Below are positions 45,847-56,396 of a stretch of 64,000 nucleotides of DNA, one piece after another. The notes beneath the pieces were generated by a model that saw only the letters and a program-made list of their open reading frames with translations, did no database searches and had not been told where the DNA came from. The position numbers and the translations under genes were made by a program. The DNA is from Ctena decussata. Lineage: Eukaryota; Mollusca; Bivalvia; Lucinida; Lucinidae. The DNA is taken from the NCBI GenBank assembly GCA_963989385.1, contig OZ022499.1, positions 47,047,757 to 47,111,756 of the forward strand, given 5' to 3'. How positions within the stretch are numbered: position 1 is the first letter of the stretch; each line of letters starts with the position of its first letter.

Positions 45847-48552
45847 CCAATAAAAGTCCACTGAAAATGTTGACAGACAACGAACAAGTGACCTTTGACC
45901 AAGGTCACTAGATGACCTTGACCTCTAGAACTTCATTGAAGTTAAATTTGAATGCATTTCCACATTACACAGCACAATAGCAACATAAAAATGTACTTTT
46001 TCAGTTTTTCCCATTCAAAAGTCTAAGGTACCAAATTTGTCCTTGCCATAAAATAGGTCAAGGTAAACTCAGGGTCTTAATTTATATAAATTTTGTAGTA
46101 CTAGAGTCCAAGATGCTAAATACCAAGTTTCAAGGCCATCCGCCAAGTGGATCCTGAGAATAAGATTTTTTAGGTTTTTACCATATATGGGCATGGGGGC
46201 CATCTTGGTCATGTGACCTGGACCAAATATATAATCTTTCTTTCCCCCTTTGCCTGGAGGCTGTATATGAAGTTTAATTGAAGTTTGCCCAGTAGTTTCC
46301 CAATAGAAGTCCATTGAAAATGTTTAGAGACAACAGACAAGTTACCTTTGGCCAGGGTCACTAGATGACCTTGACCTCTAGAACTTCATTGAAGTTAAAT
46401 TTGAATGCATTTCCACATTACACAGCACAATAGCAACATAAAAATGTACTTTCTCAGTTTTTCCCATTCAAAAGTCTAAAGGGACCAAATTTGACCTTGC
46501 CATAAAATAGGTGAAGGTCAACTCAGGGTCTTCATTTATATAAATTTTGTAGTACTAGAGTCCAAGATGCTACATACCAAGTTTCAAGGCAATCGGCCCT
46601 GTGGATCTGGAGAAGAAGATTTTTACCAAATATGGGCATTGGGGCCATCTTGGTCATGTGACCTGGACCAAATATATAAACTTTCTTTCCCCCTTTGCCT
46701 GGAGGCTGCATATGAAGTTTAATTGAAATTGGCATAAGTAGTTTCCCAATAGAAGTCCACTGAAAATGTTTAGAGACAACGAATAAGACTCGACCTTTGA
46801 CCAAGGTCACTAGGTGACCTCTAGAACTTTATTGAAGTTAAATTTGAATGCATTTCCACATTACACAGCACAATAGCCACATAAAAATGTACTTTTTTAG
46901 TTTTTCCCATTCAAAAGCCTAAGCGACCAAATTTGACCTTGCCATCAAATAGGTCAAGGTTAACTCATGGTCTTAATTTAATATAAATACTTTGTAGTAC
47001 TAGAGTCCAAGATGCTACATACCAAGTTTCAGGGCAATCAGCCCAGTGGATCTGGAGAAGAAGAATTTTTTTAGGTTTTTACCATATATGGGCATGGGGG
47101 CCATCTTGGTCATGTGACCTGGACCAAATATATAAACTTTCTTTCCCTTTTGCCTGGAGGCTGCATATGAAGTTTAATTGAAATTGGCCCAGTAGTTTCC
47201 CAATAAAAGTCCACTGAAAATGTTGACAGACAACGAACAAGTGACCTTTGACCAAGGTCACTAGATGACCTTGACCTCTAGAACTTCATTGAAGTTAAAT
47301 TTGAATGCATTTCCACATTACACAGCACAATAGCAACATAAAAATGTACTTTTTCAGTTTTTCCCATTCAAAAGTCTAAGGGACCAAATTTGTCCTTGCC
47401 ATAAAATAGGTCAAGGTAAACTCAGGGTCTTAATTTATATAAATTTTGTAGTACTAGAGTCCAAGATGCTAAATACCAAGTTTCAAGGCCATCCGCCAAG
47501 TGGATCCTGAGAATAAGATTTTTTAGGTTTTTACCATATATGGGCATGGGGGCCATCTTGGTCATGTGACCTGGACCAAATATATAATCTTTCTTTCCCC
47601 CTTTGCCTGGAGGCTGTATATGAAGTTTAATTGAAGTTTGCACAGTAGTTTCCCAATAGAAGTCCATTGAAAATGTTTAGAGACAACAGACAAGTTACCT
47701 TTGGCCAGGGTCACTAGATGACCTTGACCTCTAGAACTTCATTGAAGTTAAATTTGAATGCATTTCCACATTACACAGCACAATAGCAACATAAAAATGT
47801 ACTTTCTCAGTTTTTCCCATTCAAAAGTCTAAAGGGACCAAATTTGACCTTGCCATAAAATAGGTGAAGGTCAACTCAGGGTCTTCATTTATATAAATTT
47901 TGTAGTACTAGAGTCCAAGATGCTACATACCAAGTTTCAAGGCAATCGGCCCTGTGGATCTGGAGAAGAAGATTTTTACCAAATATGGGCATTGGGGCCA
48001 TCTTGGTCATGTGACCTGGACCAAATATATAAACTTTCTTTCCCCCTTTGCCTGGAGGCTGCATATGAAGTTTAATTGAAATTGGCATAAGTAGTTTCCC
48101 AATAGAAGTCCACTGAAAATGTTTAGAGACAACGAATAAGACTCGACCTTTGACCAAGGTCACTAGGTGACCTCTAGAACTTTATTGAAGTTAAATTTGA
48201 ATGCATTTCCACATTACACAGCACAATAGCCACATAAAAATGTACTTTTTTAGTTTTTCCCATTCAAAAGCCTAAGCGACCAAATTTGACCTTGCCATCA
48301 AATAGGTCAAGGTTAACTCATGGTCTTAATTTCATATAAATACTTTGTAGTACTAGAGTCCAAGATGCTACATACCAAGTTTCAGGGCAATCGGCCCAGT
48401 GGATCTGGAGAAGAAGAATTTTTTTAGGTTTTTACCATATATGGGCATGGGGGCCATCTTGGTCATGTGACCTGGACCAAATATATAAACTTTCTTTCCC
48501 TTTTGCCTGGAGGCTGCATATGAAGTTTAATTGAAATTGGCCCAGTAGTTTC
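45847..48552 (+). repeat. 1353 bp higher-order repeat, two copies
   Basis: 45847-47199 and 47200-48552 are nearly identical at a constant offset of 1353 bp, which is three ~451 bp monomers. Neighbouring monomers differ more from each other than the two 1353 bp copies do. The pattern is that of a duplication of a three-monomer block. Confidence 0.85.
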
Positions 48553-48645
48553 AGAGAAGAAGTCCTTTGAAAATGTTGCTGACGGATGACAGAGGCTACC
48601 ATCCTATAAGCTCCCCGGGAGCCTTCGGCTCGGGGGAGCTAAAAA

Positions 48646-49070
48646 TGTGTTTATGTAGATTGCCAAATACCAAGTTTTCTTATATATAAATGTCATCAAG
48701 ATCGGTCGTGAGCACAAAATCGGCCAAGTGTAGCCCGTCCTTTATTGCCTGAAAACTGTTGAAGTAGTAGAATACAAAACTTGCTTCCCAACAATGAAGA
48801 CTAAGGTCAAAGCTAAAAATGTTGTAATTTTGTCAAAACTGATTTTTTCATCTCCAAATTGCCCATGCACATCATCAATGTGCCTGTAAAATCTATAAAA
48901 TATTCAAATTGACTGCTTGAAAACTGTGAGAGAAGTTGATAACACAAACTTGCTACTCCATACCAAAGATAAACCTCTAACATTTCTAGGTTTAAAATGC
49001 CATGATTTTGTCAAAAATTATTTTGTTGACTTCAAAATGTTACATGCACATCTTGATGGCCTATTTCATT
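48646..49070 (+). repeat. two ~200 bp tandem units
   Basis: TGAAAACTGTTGAAGTAG/TGAAAACTGTGAGAGAAG, AATTTTGTCAAAACTGATT/GATTTTGTCAAAAATTATT and CCATGCACATCATC/ACATGCACATCTTG recur about 200 bp apart. No ends of a known family flank them. Confidence 0.55.
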
Positions 49071-49562
49071 ATAGCTCTTAATATATAAGATGTTTAGGAC
49101 TACAATGGACTATCAAATGGGGTTTATTGAAATACAGGAAAATATTTAATGAAATGAAAAAATATTTAGAATGTGGGAAGTAATGTGACATTGCTTGGAT
49201 TTTAGCGGAAAGCAACATCACATTGGCAATAGGAAACACCATAACATTGTTTTCCAAGTGTAATGGAGATGTAGCCAAGGAACCTGGTTTAATTTTAGTA
49301 TTGATTGTTCTTGATAAAGGCCAGGTCAAAATTTTGAAATAAAGAGTGCTGTCATTCTCAAGTAATTGAATTCAGTGTTTGGTGTGCTGGAGGCTCTGGA
49401 CACTGATATTATGATAGTGTCACTATCAGTTTCTACTGCTGACTGGACAGATGCACACACACAACAAATGAGAGACTGTTTTGCATCTTGAAAGCAGGCT
49501 GTACAGAAATCTCTGCCAGTAAGTGTTGCTACATGATAAATGATAAAACAGTATAATGATAC
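49071..49562. other. intron, single copy
   Basis: I see no repeat. A minus-strand open stretch of about 65 codons (49540-49345) has no recognisable peptide and no matching phase, so it is not called. Confidence 0.4.
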
Positions 49563-49644
49563 CTTTGTCTTTACAAAAATGGCTCTGTTTAGATGTTATC
49601 ACTAGTTTTATATCATCTGCTGAAAAAACTGGATCATCATCTAC
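49563..49644 (-). CDS. exon b of the hydrolase-like gene
   Basis: The exon is 82 nt. The acceptor is ATTGTTGTAG and the donor is CAAAG then GTATCA. Phase is 0 in and 1 out. It codes VDDDPVFSADDIKLVITSKQ and SHFCKDK, a charged segment likely to be a surface loop and strand. Its last base plus GT from exon c gives G. The intron to exon a is 572 bp and to exon c about 11.5 kb. Confidence 0.82.
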
Positions 49645-50094
49645 CTACAACAATAAAGACTGGTGTTACATATCTGGTATTTCTCTTCCTAACCCTGAAT
49701 GAAAATTTTAGTCTGATGACATATCATGTATATTTTGCAAGCTTCTCATGGCACATATAAAATACAAGATTTCCATGTTTATTGTAGCAGGGCAATTATC
49801 TCTATCACAATAAGATACTTTGAACTAGGCTTCAGGAGTGCATGTATTATAGACAGTAAGAAATGGATTTCACCTCGGGCTGACATACAAAAGTTCAGAG
49901 TCAACAGAGCATGGCATTATAAGTCAAGGTCATAACAGCTTATGACTATCTTATAATAATCAGACCTTGAAATATAGGTCATAAAATGGTCAAAATAGTA
50001 TACACCAGGTGTGATAACTATCAGTGTAACTATAAATCAGCAACAGAGTTAAAGGTTGAAGTAACTATTTATGGCAAGATGGACAACTGAGGTA
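49645..50094. other. intron, single copy
   Basis: No exon or repeat recognised. It has two short AAGGTC/AGGTCAT half-sites near 49925 and 49975. Confidence 0.5.
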
Positions 50095-50135
50095 AACAAG
50101 AAGACCATGGGGCACTGTATCGCTCCCCTGAGAAT
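50095..50135 (+). repeat. solitary left end of a family A element
   Basis: AACAAGAAGACCATGGGGC and GTATCGCTCCCCTGAGAA match the start of 42969-48645, with no array or right end after it. It lies 82 bp from exon a. Confidence 0.7.
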
Positions 50136-50216
50136 GCACCTCAACTATCTGCTGTGATTCTGTCAAAAATTGATAAGCTCTGATCTGCCATGAAAAGTTC
50201 ATATTCTAAAACCTAC

Positions 50217-50324
50217 CTGTAACTTTTTCTGGAGCCAGTTCACTTTTCTGTTATATGGCTCCATTATTTTGAACCTTCTCACATTCACTGCCATCAAAGT
50301 AATATAGTCCTCTTGTATATAGCC
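50217..50324 (-). CDS. exon a (first recognised) of the hydrolase-like gene
   Basis: The exon is 108 nt. The acceptor is AAATTCTTACAG and the donor is TTACAG then GTAGGT. Phase is 0 in and 0 out. It codes GYIQEDYITLMAVNVRRFKI and MEPYNRKVNWLQKKLQ. NVRRFKI resembles the V..NVRR..L motif that I recall just after the catalytic domain in bacterial prolyl-oligopeptidase-like esterases. In such proteins the GxSxGG nucleophile region would lie N-terminal, so earlier exons are expected at higher coordinates. None was recognised up to 64000. Confidence 0.83.
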
Positions 50325-50681
50325 CTGTAAGAATTTAGACCAATACAATAGCAAATATAGGTAAGTTGGTAAATAACGCCAAACACTGAGGGTGAGTCTA
50401 AATACCACAGACCACCACAGACTACCACAGACCACCACAGACCACCACAGACTACCATAGACAATAATGCAGATTATCATTACACCCTCTAAAATAACAT
50501 TCTAAAGAGCAAAATGTATAAAAAATGCCAAATTAATGCATCCAAAAAACTTTTTTAAGGACAGGGAAAATCATGTTATTGTTAATCCTGTCTGCTTACT
50601 CATTATATATATGTACATAAAGTATAACACAAAATTTTCAAAAAAACAATCCAAAAAACAACAAAATGTCAAATTTTATAC

Positions 50682-52659
50682 TTTTTAGCTCACCTGAGCC
50701 AGCGGCTCCGGGGGAGCTTATAGGATGGTAAGGCTCCGGCGTCCGTCGTCCGTCGTCCGTCCGTCCGTCCGTCCGTCCGTCCGTCCGTCGTCCGTCCACA
50801 CTTTCAAACAACTTCTCCTCTGAAACTGCTGGGCCGATTGTAACCAAATTTCATATAGAGCCTCCTGGGACCTTAGGAACGAAAAGTTGTTCAAACGGTC
50901 CTGGTCACATGACCAACATGGCCGCCATGCCCATATATGGTAAAAACCTGAAAAAATCTTCTTCTCCAGAACCAATAGGCGATGGCCTTGAAACTTGGTA
51001 TGTAGCATCGAGTACACGAGTACTACCAAGATTGTTCAAATTATGACCCTGGGTTGACCTTGACCTTTTTTACGGTAAGGTCAAATTTGCTTCCTTATGC
51101 TTTTATATTGCAAAATGCTGCAACATAAGATATCTTGGAAACTGTTGAATATTTTGGCCTAAAAATTGGTACATACAGTCATCTTAATGACTATATGAAG
51201 ATATATGAGTTCAAGAGGTCAAGGTCATTCTTTGACCTTTGACCCAGAACTCTCATATTTTGACAATATCAAACAATCTCCTCAAAAACAACTAGGCCAA
51301 TTGTAATTAAATTGCATATAGATCCTCCAGGGGTTGAGGGAATGAAAATTTGTTCATACGGTCCAGGTCACATGACCAACATGGCCACCACGCCCATATA
51401 TGGTTAAAACCTTTAAAAATCTTCTTCTCCAGAACCAGTAGACCGATGGCCTTGAAACTCGGTATGTAGCATTGGGTACTCAAGTACTATCAAGATTGTT
51501 CAAATTATGACCCTGGGTTGACCTTGCCCTTTTTTACGGCAAGGTCAAATATCGGAAAATGCTAGCACATGAGATTTCATGGTAAGTTTTGAAGATTTTG
51601 GCCTAAAAATTGGTATATACAATCATCTTAATGAGTACATGAAGATATGTGAGTACAAGAGGTCAAGGTCATTCTTTGACCTTTGACCCAGAAATCTCAA
51701 ATTTTGACAATTTCAAAGAATCTGCTCTAAAACCACTGGGCCAATTGAAACCAAATTTCATATAGAGCCTCGAGGGGTTGAGGGAATGAAACAATTTTCT
51801 ATCGCTCCTGGACACATGACCAACATGGCCGCCATGCCCATATATGGTAAATACCTTTATAAATCTTCTTCTCCAGAACCAATTGACCGATGGCCTTGAG
51901 ACTTTGTATGTAGCATTGGGTACTTGAGTACTATCAAGATTGTTCAAATTATGACCTTGTGTTGACCTTGACCTTTTACAGCAAGGTCAAATATAGGGAA
52001 ATGGTAGAACATAAGATTTCATGGAAAGTTTTGAAGATTTTGGCCTAAAAAATTGGTATATACAGTTGTCTTAATGAGTTCATAAAGAATTATGAGTACA
52101 AGAGGTCAAGGTCATTTTTTTACCTTTGATCCAGATCGCTCATATTTTGACATTTTCAACCATTTCCTCAAAAGCCAAAGGGCCAATTGTGAACACATTT
52201 CATATAGAGCCTCCAGGGGTTGATTGAATGAAAAATTTGTTCAAACGGTCCAGGTCACATGACCAACTTGGCCGCCATTACCACTTATGGTATAAATCTT
52301 TAATATTTTTCTTCTCCAGAACCAATACACCTATGGCCTTGAAACTTGGTAAATAGCATGGAGTACTAGAGTACCACCAAGACTGTTCAAATGGTGACCT
52401 TGGGTTTACCTTGACCTTTTTTGGAAATGGGAAAATGCTAGAACATAAGATTTCATGGAAAGTTTTGAAGATTTTGGCCTAAAAATGGTATATATGGTTG
52501 TCTTAATGAGTACATGAAGATTTATGAGTACAAGTGGTCATGGTCATTCTTTGACTTTTGACCCAAAACTCATATTTTGACAATTTCAGACATGATAAGT
52601 AAAAGCCACCTTGCCAATTGTTCAGGTGAGCGATTCAGGGCCTCATGGCCCTCTTGTTT
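50682..52659 (-). mobile_element. family A element, inverted, nested in the CCACAGA element
   Basis: In plus orientation it reads TTTTTAGCTCACCTGAGCC, CCGTCCGTCCGTCC (50740-50790), monomers and TTCAGGTGAGCGATTC, then GGGCCTCATGGCCCTCTTGTT. The monomers are inverse copies of those in 28851-31202. The (GTCC)n tract is the longest and purest in the window. The host sequence TACTTTT and TTATATTC rejoins at a T-run. Confidence 0.87.
51216..51245. promoter_or_regulatory. dense nuclear-receptor half-site cluster (DR0 plus DR1)
   Basis: AGGTCAAGGTCA (two half-sites without spacer; also contains TCAAGGTCA, the NR5A/ERR-type extended site) is followed 5 bp later by TGACCTTTGACCC, whose inverse GGGTCAAAGGTCA is a DR1 site of the HNF4/RXR type. 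The arrangement recurs in most ~450 bp monomers of family A. This is a consensus match only. Confidence 0.4.
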
Positions 52660-52969
52660 TATATTCTTTTCTTTAATGTTATTTTTGAAGATATTTAATA
52701 ATCTATATTGAGGTGTGTGGTACTCTGTGGTGAGGTCTGTGGTGGTCTGTGGTAGTCTGTGGTGGTCTGTGGTACATAAAATATAACACCAAATTATAAC
52801 ACAAAACTTTCTAAAATTTTGTCAAATTTTGTATTTTTAAATATTCTACTCTTTAAAATGTTATTTTTGAGGGTGTATGATAATCTATATTGAGGTCTGT
52901 GGTAGTCTGTGGTGAGGTCTGTGGTGGTCTGTAGTGGTCTGTGGTGGTCTGTGGTATTTAGACTCACCC

Positions 52970-53524
52970 ATGAGCTGCTTCATCTGGACTTGCACCATTT
53001 GCAAATTCAACTAGTTGAATTTCTGGCCTCATGTCAGATTCTTAAAATGCAGAATCAAGTTCCTTCCAGGAGCATCTTGATAAAAGTTAAACTTTAATAG
53101 AGTGTGCAGTTTTACTTAATTAAGTGTAATGTTTTATTCCCAAAGGACTTTGAGAACATGAGAGCTATGGATATATTGCAATGAGTCTATTCATTCCTTT
53201 AGTGCCTTCAGAATGCCAGAACTATTGATAGATTGCAGTGGATCTATAGGTCTGATTGGTATCAATTGTCAATTTAGGAAGAAGAAATAGTTCTTGCCTT
53301 CTGAATCTAATTCATATTCATTGGCCTTTTCTCTAATCTCTCAATCAGCAGTAATATTTGACAGAAACATGCTAATTTAGTGAATATCTACAGCACCAGC
53401 CCAGACAGCAACAGAAAATCTTCTATATTGCTTGCTAGCAGTTACGTTAAAGTGTATCAAATTCCAAGCAATATACAAATATAAGCTTTTATAATACAGT
53501 TTGTAAAGATACTAAAGGGATTCA
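52970..53524. other. single-copy, possible exon next to the CCACAGA element
   Basis: On the minus strand MRPEIQLVEFANGASPDEAA is encoded just before the element, and the element end supplies GTGAGT as a possible donor. The phase would be 2, which does not fit exon a, and the peptide is not recognised. I do not call a CDS. The rest holds no feature. Confidence 0.35.
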
Positions 53525-55254
53525 TTTTTATCCCCCGACCGAAAGGTTTGGGGGATATAGCGATGAGCCTGGCGTCCGTCCATCCGTCTGTCCGTCTGTC
53601 TGCCGTCCGTCCGTCCGTAAACATTTTCTTGTCCGCTCTATATCTTGAATACCCTTTGGAATATTTTCATGATACTTCACAGTTATGTAGAACAGGTCAT
53701 GACGATGTGTCGCGTACAAGAATGGTAACTCTTGCTATTGTACTTTTTGAGTTATTTCCCCTTTGGTGAGTTTTTTGGCAGATTCGTGTCCGCTCTGTAA
53801 CTTGAATACCCTTTGGAATATTTTCATGATACTTCATGGATATGTAGAACAGGTCATGATGATGTGTCGCGAACAAGAGTGACAACTCTTGCTTTCTTAC
53901 TTTTTGAGTTATTTCCCCTTGATGGTTTGAGGTGTGATTTTTTGGCAGATTCGTGTCCGCTGTATAACTTGAATACCCTTTAGAATAATTTCATGATACT
54001 TCACAGATATGTAGAACAGGCCATGACCATGTGTCGCGAACAAGAGTGACAACTCTTGCTTTCTTACTTTTTGAGTTATTTCCCCTTGATTGTTTTAGGT
54101 GTGATTTCGTGTCCGCTCTATAACTTGAATACCTTTTAGAATATTTTCATGAGACTTCACAGGTATGTAGAACAGGTCATGACAATGTGTCGCGAACAAG
54201 AATGACAACTTTTACTTTCTTACTTTTTGAATTATTTCCCCTTAATCATTTTAGGTGTGGTTTCATGTTCGCTCTATAACTCATATACCTTTTGAAATAT
54301 TTTCATGATACTTCACAGATATGTAGAACAGGTCATGATGATGTGTTGCGAACAAGAATGACAACTCTTGTTTACTTACTTTTTCAGTTATTTCCCCTTG
54401 ATGGTTTTAGTTATGATTTCGTGTCCGCTCTATAACTTGAATACCTTTTGAAATTTTTATAAGATACTTCATAAATATGTAGAACAGGTCATGACGATGT
54501 GTCACGAACAAGAATGACAACTCTTGCTTTCTTACTTTTAGAGTTATTTCCCTTTGATGATTTTAGGTGTCCGCTCCATAGCTTGAATACCTTCTGAAAT
54601 ATTTTCATGATACTTCACAGATATGAAGAACAGGTCATGATGATTTGTCTCATACATGAATGACAACTCTTGCATTCATACTTTGTGAGTTATTTCCCTT
54701 TGGTATTTTGAGCTGCTGTTTGAGTCTCTGCTCCATATCTGTATAACCCTGGCCTGCTCCACAATTTTAATAACCTTATACCTTTTAGAATATTGATGAA
54801 CATGCTGTGATATCTTATCAGTGTTCCTGACTCTCTCTGACCCCTCCAAATTCCACCTCCCCCCCCCCCCACCCCACCCCACCAAAAAAAAAATATTTTT
54901 TTTTCTCCAGATTTGGATTCTTTGTCCAAATTCACTTACTAGAGAGCTCAAAATTAGGTTTGTAGGGCTTGTAGTTTAGAAGTTATTCACACATTTTGAA
55001 AGTTTAATGTATCATATGCTATATATTTATGTATATGGCGGCTGTTTGAGATATTACTTCTTTTTAGCAGTCAAGCATACTATTTTAGTCTGAGTGTTAG
55101 ATAATCATGCATCTGTTAAACAGATAATGTCAATCAGAAGCATATAAGAATGACAATATATTACTTATATGTGTTTTGAAGTTCACCCTTTTTACCAAGA
55201 CCCATGGGGGTCTTTGGTCGGGGGATTTGCCATCTCCTCTGATGGCTATTTTTA
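53525..55254 (-). mobile_element. family B element, inverted copy
   Basis: It begins TTTTTATCCCCCGACC, GAAAGG and TTTGGGGGAT, then TCCGTCCGTCCGT (53575-53618) and about seven ~175 bp monomers (GTGTCCGCTCTATAACTTG, TTTTCATGATACTTCACAG, CAGGTCATGACGATGTGTCG). It ends GGTCGGGGGATTTGCC, ATCTCCTCTGATGGC and TATTTTTAG. Ends and internal order match 31706-33260. Confidence 0.87.
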
Positions 55255-55535
55255 GCACACCTTTGTGAAGCAAATGGATGCTTATGCTAAACCCTTTGTC
55301 AGCATCTGATTGTACATGTGGTTCTGCATGCCCATGATAAAAGCTTTCTGTAACTTACTGCAATAAGATCAGTTTCTTTGGAGTAAAGGCTAGCTTCTTT
55401 AAAGCATGTGTCTCGTGACAATAATAATATTGTTGTCTAGTGGTTTTAGCGTGAAATGTTTCATGAACTGTTGACTGAATTGTAAACAGGACTGCTGCTG
55501 TAGGACCTGATTTTGATCTATACAACTTTCTAAGG
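55255..55535. other. single-copy sequence
   Basis: No gene or repeat seen. Confidence 0.4.
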
Positions 55536-56395
55536 CATATCTAGCCCCAACGTTTGTCTATCCCCAACAAAACATGTGACCTTTTATGATGAAACTACAC
55601 ACAAATTTACATCAGGACATTGTCTCTTTTTTGCGTAATGTAACCAAACACTATAGAAATTTAATGGAATAAATTACATTAATAATGTATAAGATTGACA
55701 AGGTATTCCATCAAATAATAGGCAGTTTGAGCAACCAAATTTATTATAATAATCAATAATTGCAAATTTCAGAAACCAGGATGGTTGGTGGGTAGAGGTG
55801 AGGGTTAAGGCTAGTAGCTGTTTCATTCCATTCTGTTCCGCAAAATACCAATAGTCCTCTGCAGTACCTGTATTGTTTGCTGACATTGTGAAGTGATGTT
55901 TTGTGAAGTGACGTTTTCTTGACCTATTTTCACACTGTTGAACATAGCCAGATTTACAGCTGATCACTGTATTTAGCTGCTTTTCTCAAGAGACTTATAG
56001 ACTTTTATGAAGAAACTTCACATAAGCCTACATCATGATGTTATCTCTCAGTGCCTGTAATGTTTGCTGACCTTGACCTTCTTTTTCCACTGTTGAACAT
56101 AGCCAAATTTACACCTAACCTCTGCCTTTAGGTTAGGTCCATTGCTCAGAGACTAACAGTGTCATTTGCTGACCTTGACCTACATTTCATGCGTGGCTTA
56201 AAATAGCCAAGAGTTAAGCTTCTTTTCAGAGAGACTAAAATAGCTTTAATGATGAAACTTCACACAGCCTTACACAATGATGTTGTTGCTGCAACACCAG
56301 CATCTTTTTCTGCCATTGATCTACTTTTCATTTTGTCTTGGACATAGTCATTTTCACATCTACCCGCTGTGTTTATCCCCAGTCTTAACCCAATC
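55536..56395 (+). repeat. decayed tandem array of ~165 bp units
   Basis: ACACTGTTGAACATAGCCA, TTATGA(A/T)GAAACTTCACA, ACATCATGATGTTATCTCTC and TGTTTGCTGACCTTGACCT recur four to five times with drift. The minus-strand open frame of 97 codons at 55967-55674 lies in this array and is not a gene. Confidence 0.65.
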
Positions 56396-56396
56396 G

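Larger units (their letters stand above)
42969..48645 (+). mobile_element. large family A element (GCTCCCCTGAG subtype)
   Basis: It starts AACAAGAGGACCATTAGGTCC with GATCGCTCCCCTGAGCC and ends GAGCCTTCGGCTCGGGGGAG and CTAAAAA. Both ends carry the same change of the motif (GCTCCCC and GGGGAGC). About ten ~450 bp monomers share GGTCACTAGATGACCTTGAC, CATTACACAGCACAATAGC, ACTAGAGTCCAAGATGCTAC and GGCCATCTTGG with TCATGTGACC. An E'' fragment (44103-45085) interrupts it. The right half is a higher-order repeat. Confidence 0.87.
12839..50324 (-). other. gene model: eight internal exons of a hydrolase-like gene
   Basis: The exons are 50217-50324, 49563-49644, 37964-38071, 34189-34320, 33292-33394, 31583-31638, 19506-19592 and 12839-13014, in coding order on the minus strand. 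All have AG acceptors and GT donors, and phases agree at every join. Total 852 nt, 284 codons, no stop. The order NVRRFKI, GIWKI, GPFNLG, FIIVIGTT, DTEI, NAILLGSPVEN, GLLSLAPNGN, IPPMTRSP follows what I remember of the segment after the catalytic domain in prolyl-oligopeptidase/PHB-depolymerase-like alpha/beta hydrolases (bacterial versions read like NVRR, GPI..AF, NLILIGGP..N). Start, catalytic serine region and stop are not in the recognised exons. The family call is from memory of motifs, not a search. Confidence 0.65.
50390..52969. mobile_element. CCACAGA-rich inverted-repeat element split by a family A element
   Basis: The left end is GGGTGAGTCTAAATACC and the right end GGTATTTAGACTCACCC, exact inverse complements. 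Both continue into runs of ACCACAGACCACCACAGAC (inverse GTGGTCTGTGG). The arms stay similar for about 130 bp or more (CATTACACCCTC, AATAACATTCTAAAGAG). A possible TGA direct repeat flanks it. The middle (50682-52659) is a later insertion in a T-run. No transposase is seen. Confidence 0.75.

Noticed and set aside
49345..49540. Minus-strand open stretch between exons b and c
   Set aside because: Its junctions do not keep phase with exons b and c, which already join correctly.
52970..53035. Possible exon before exon a
   Set aside because: A GTGAGT donor is present but in phase 2, while exon a needs phase 0, and the donor belongs to the transposon end. Kept only as a finding.
55674..55967. 97-codon minus-strand frame that looks exon-like
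   Set aside because: It lies inside a degenerate ~165 bp tandem array, and other units of the array do not keep the frame.
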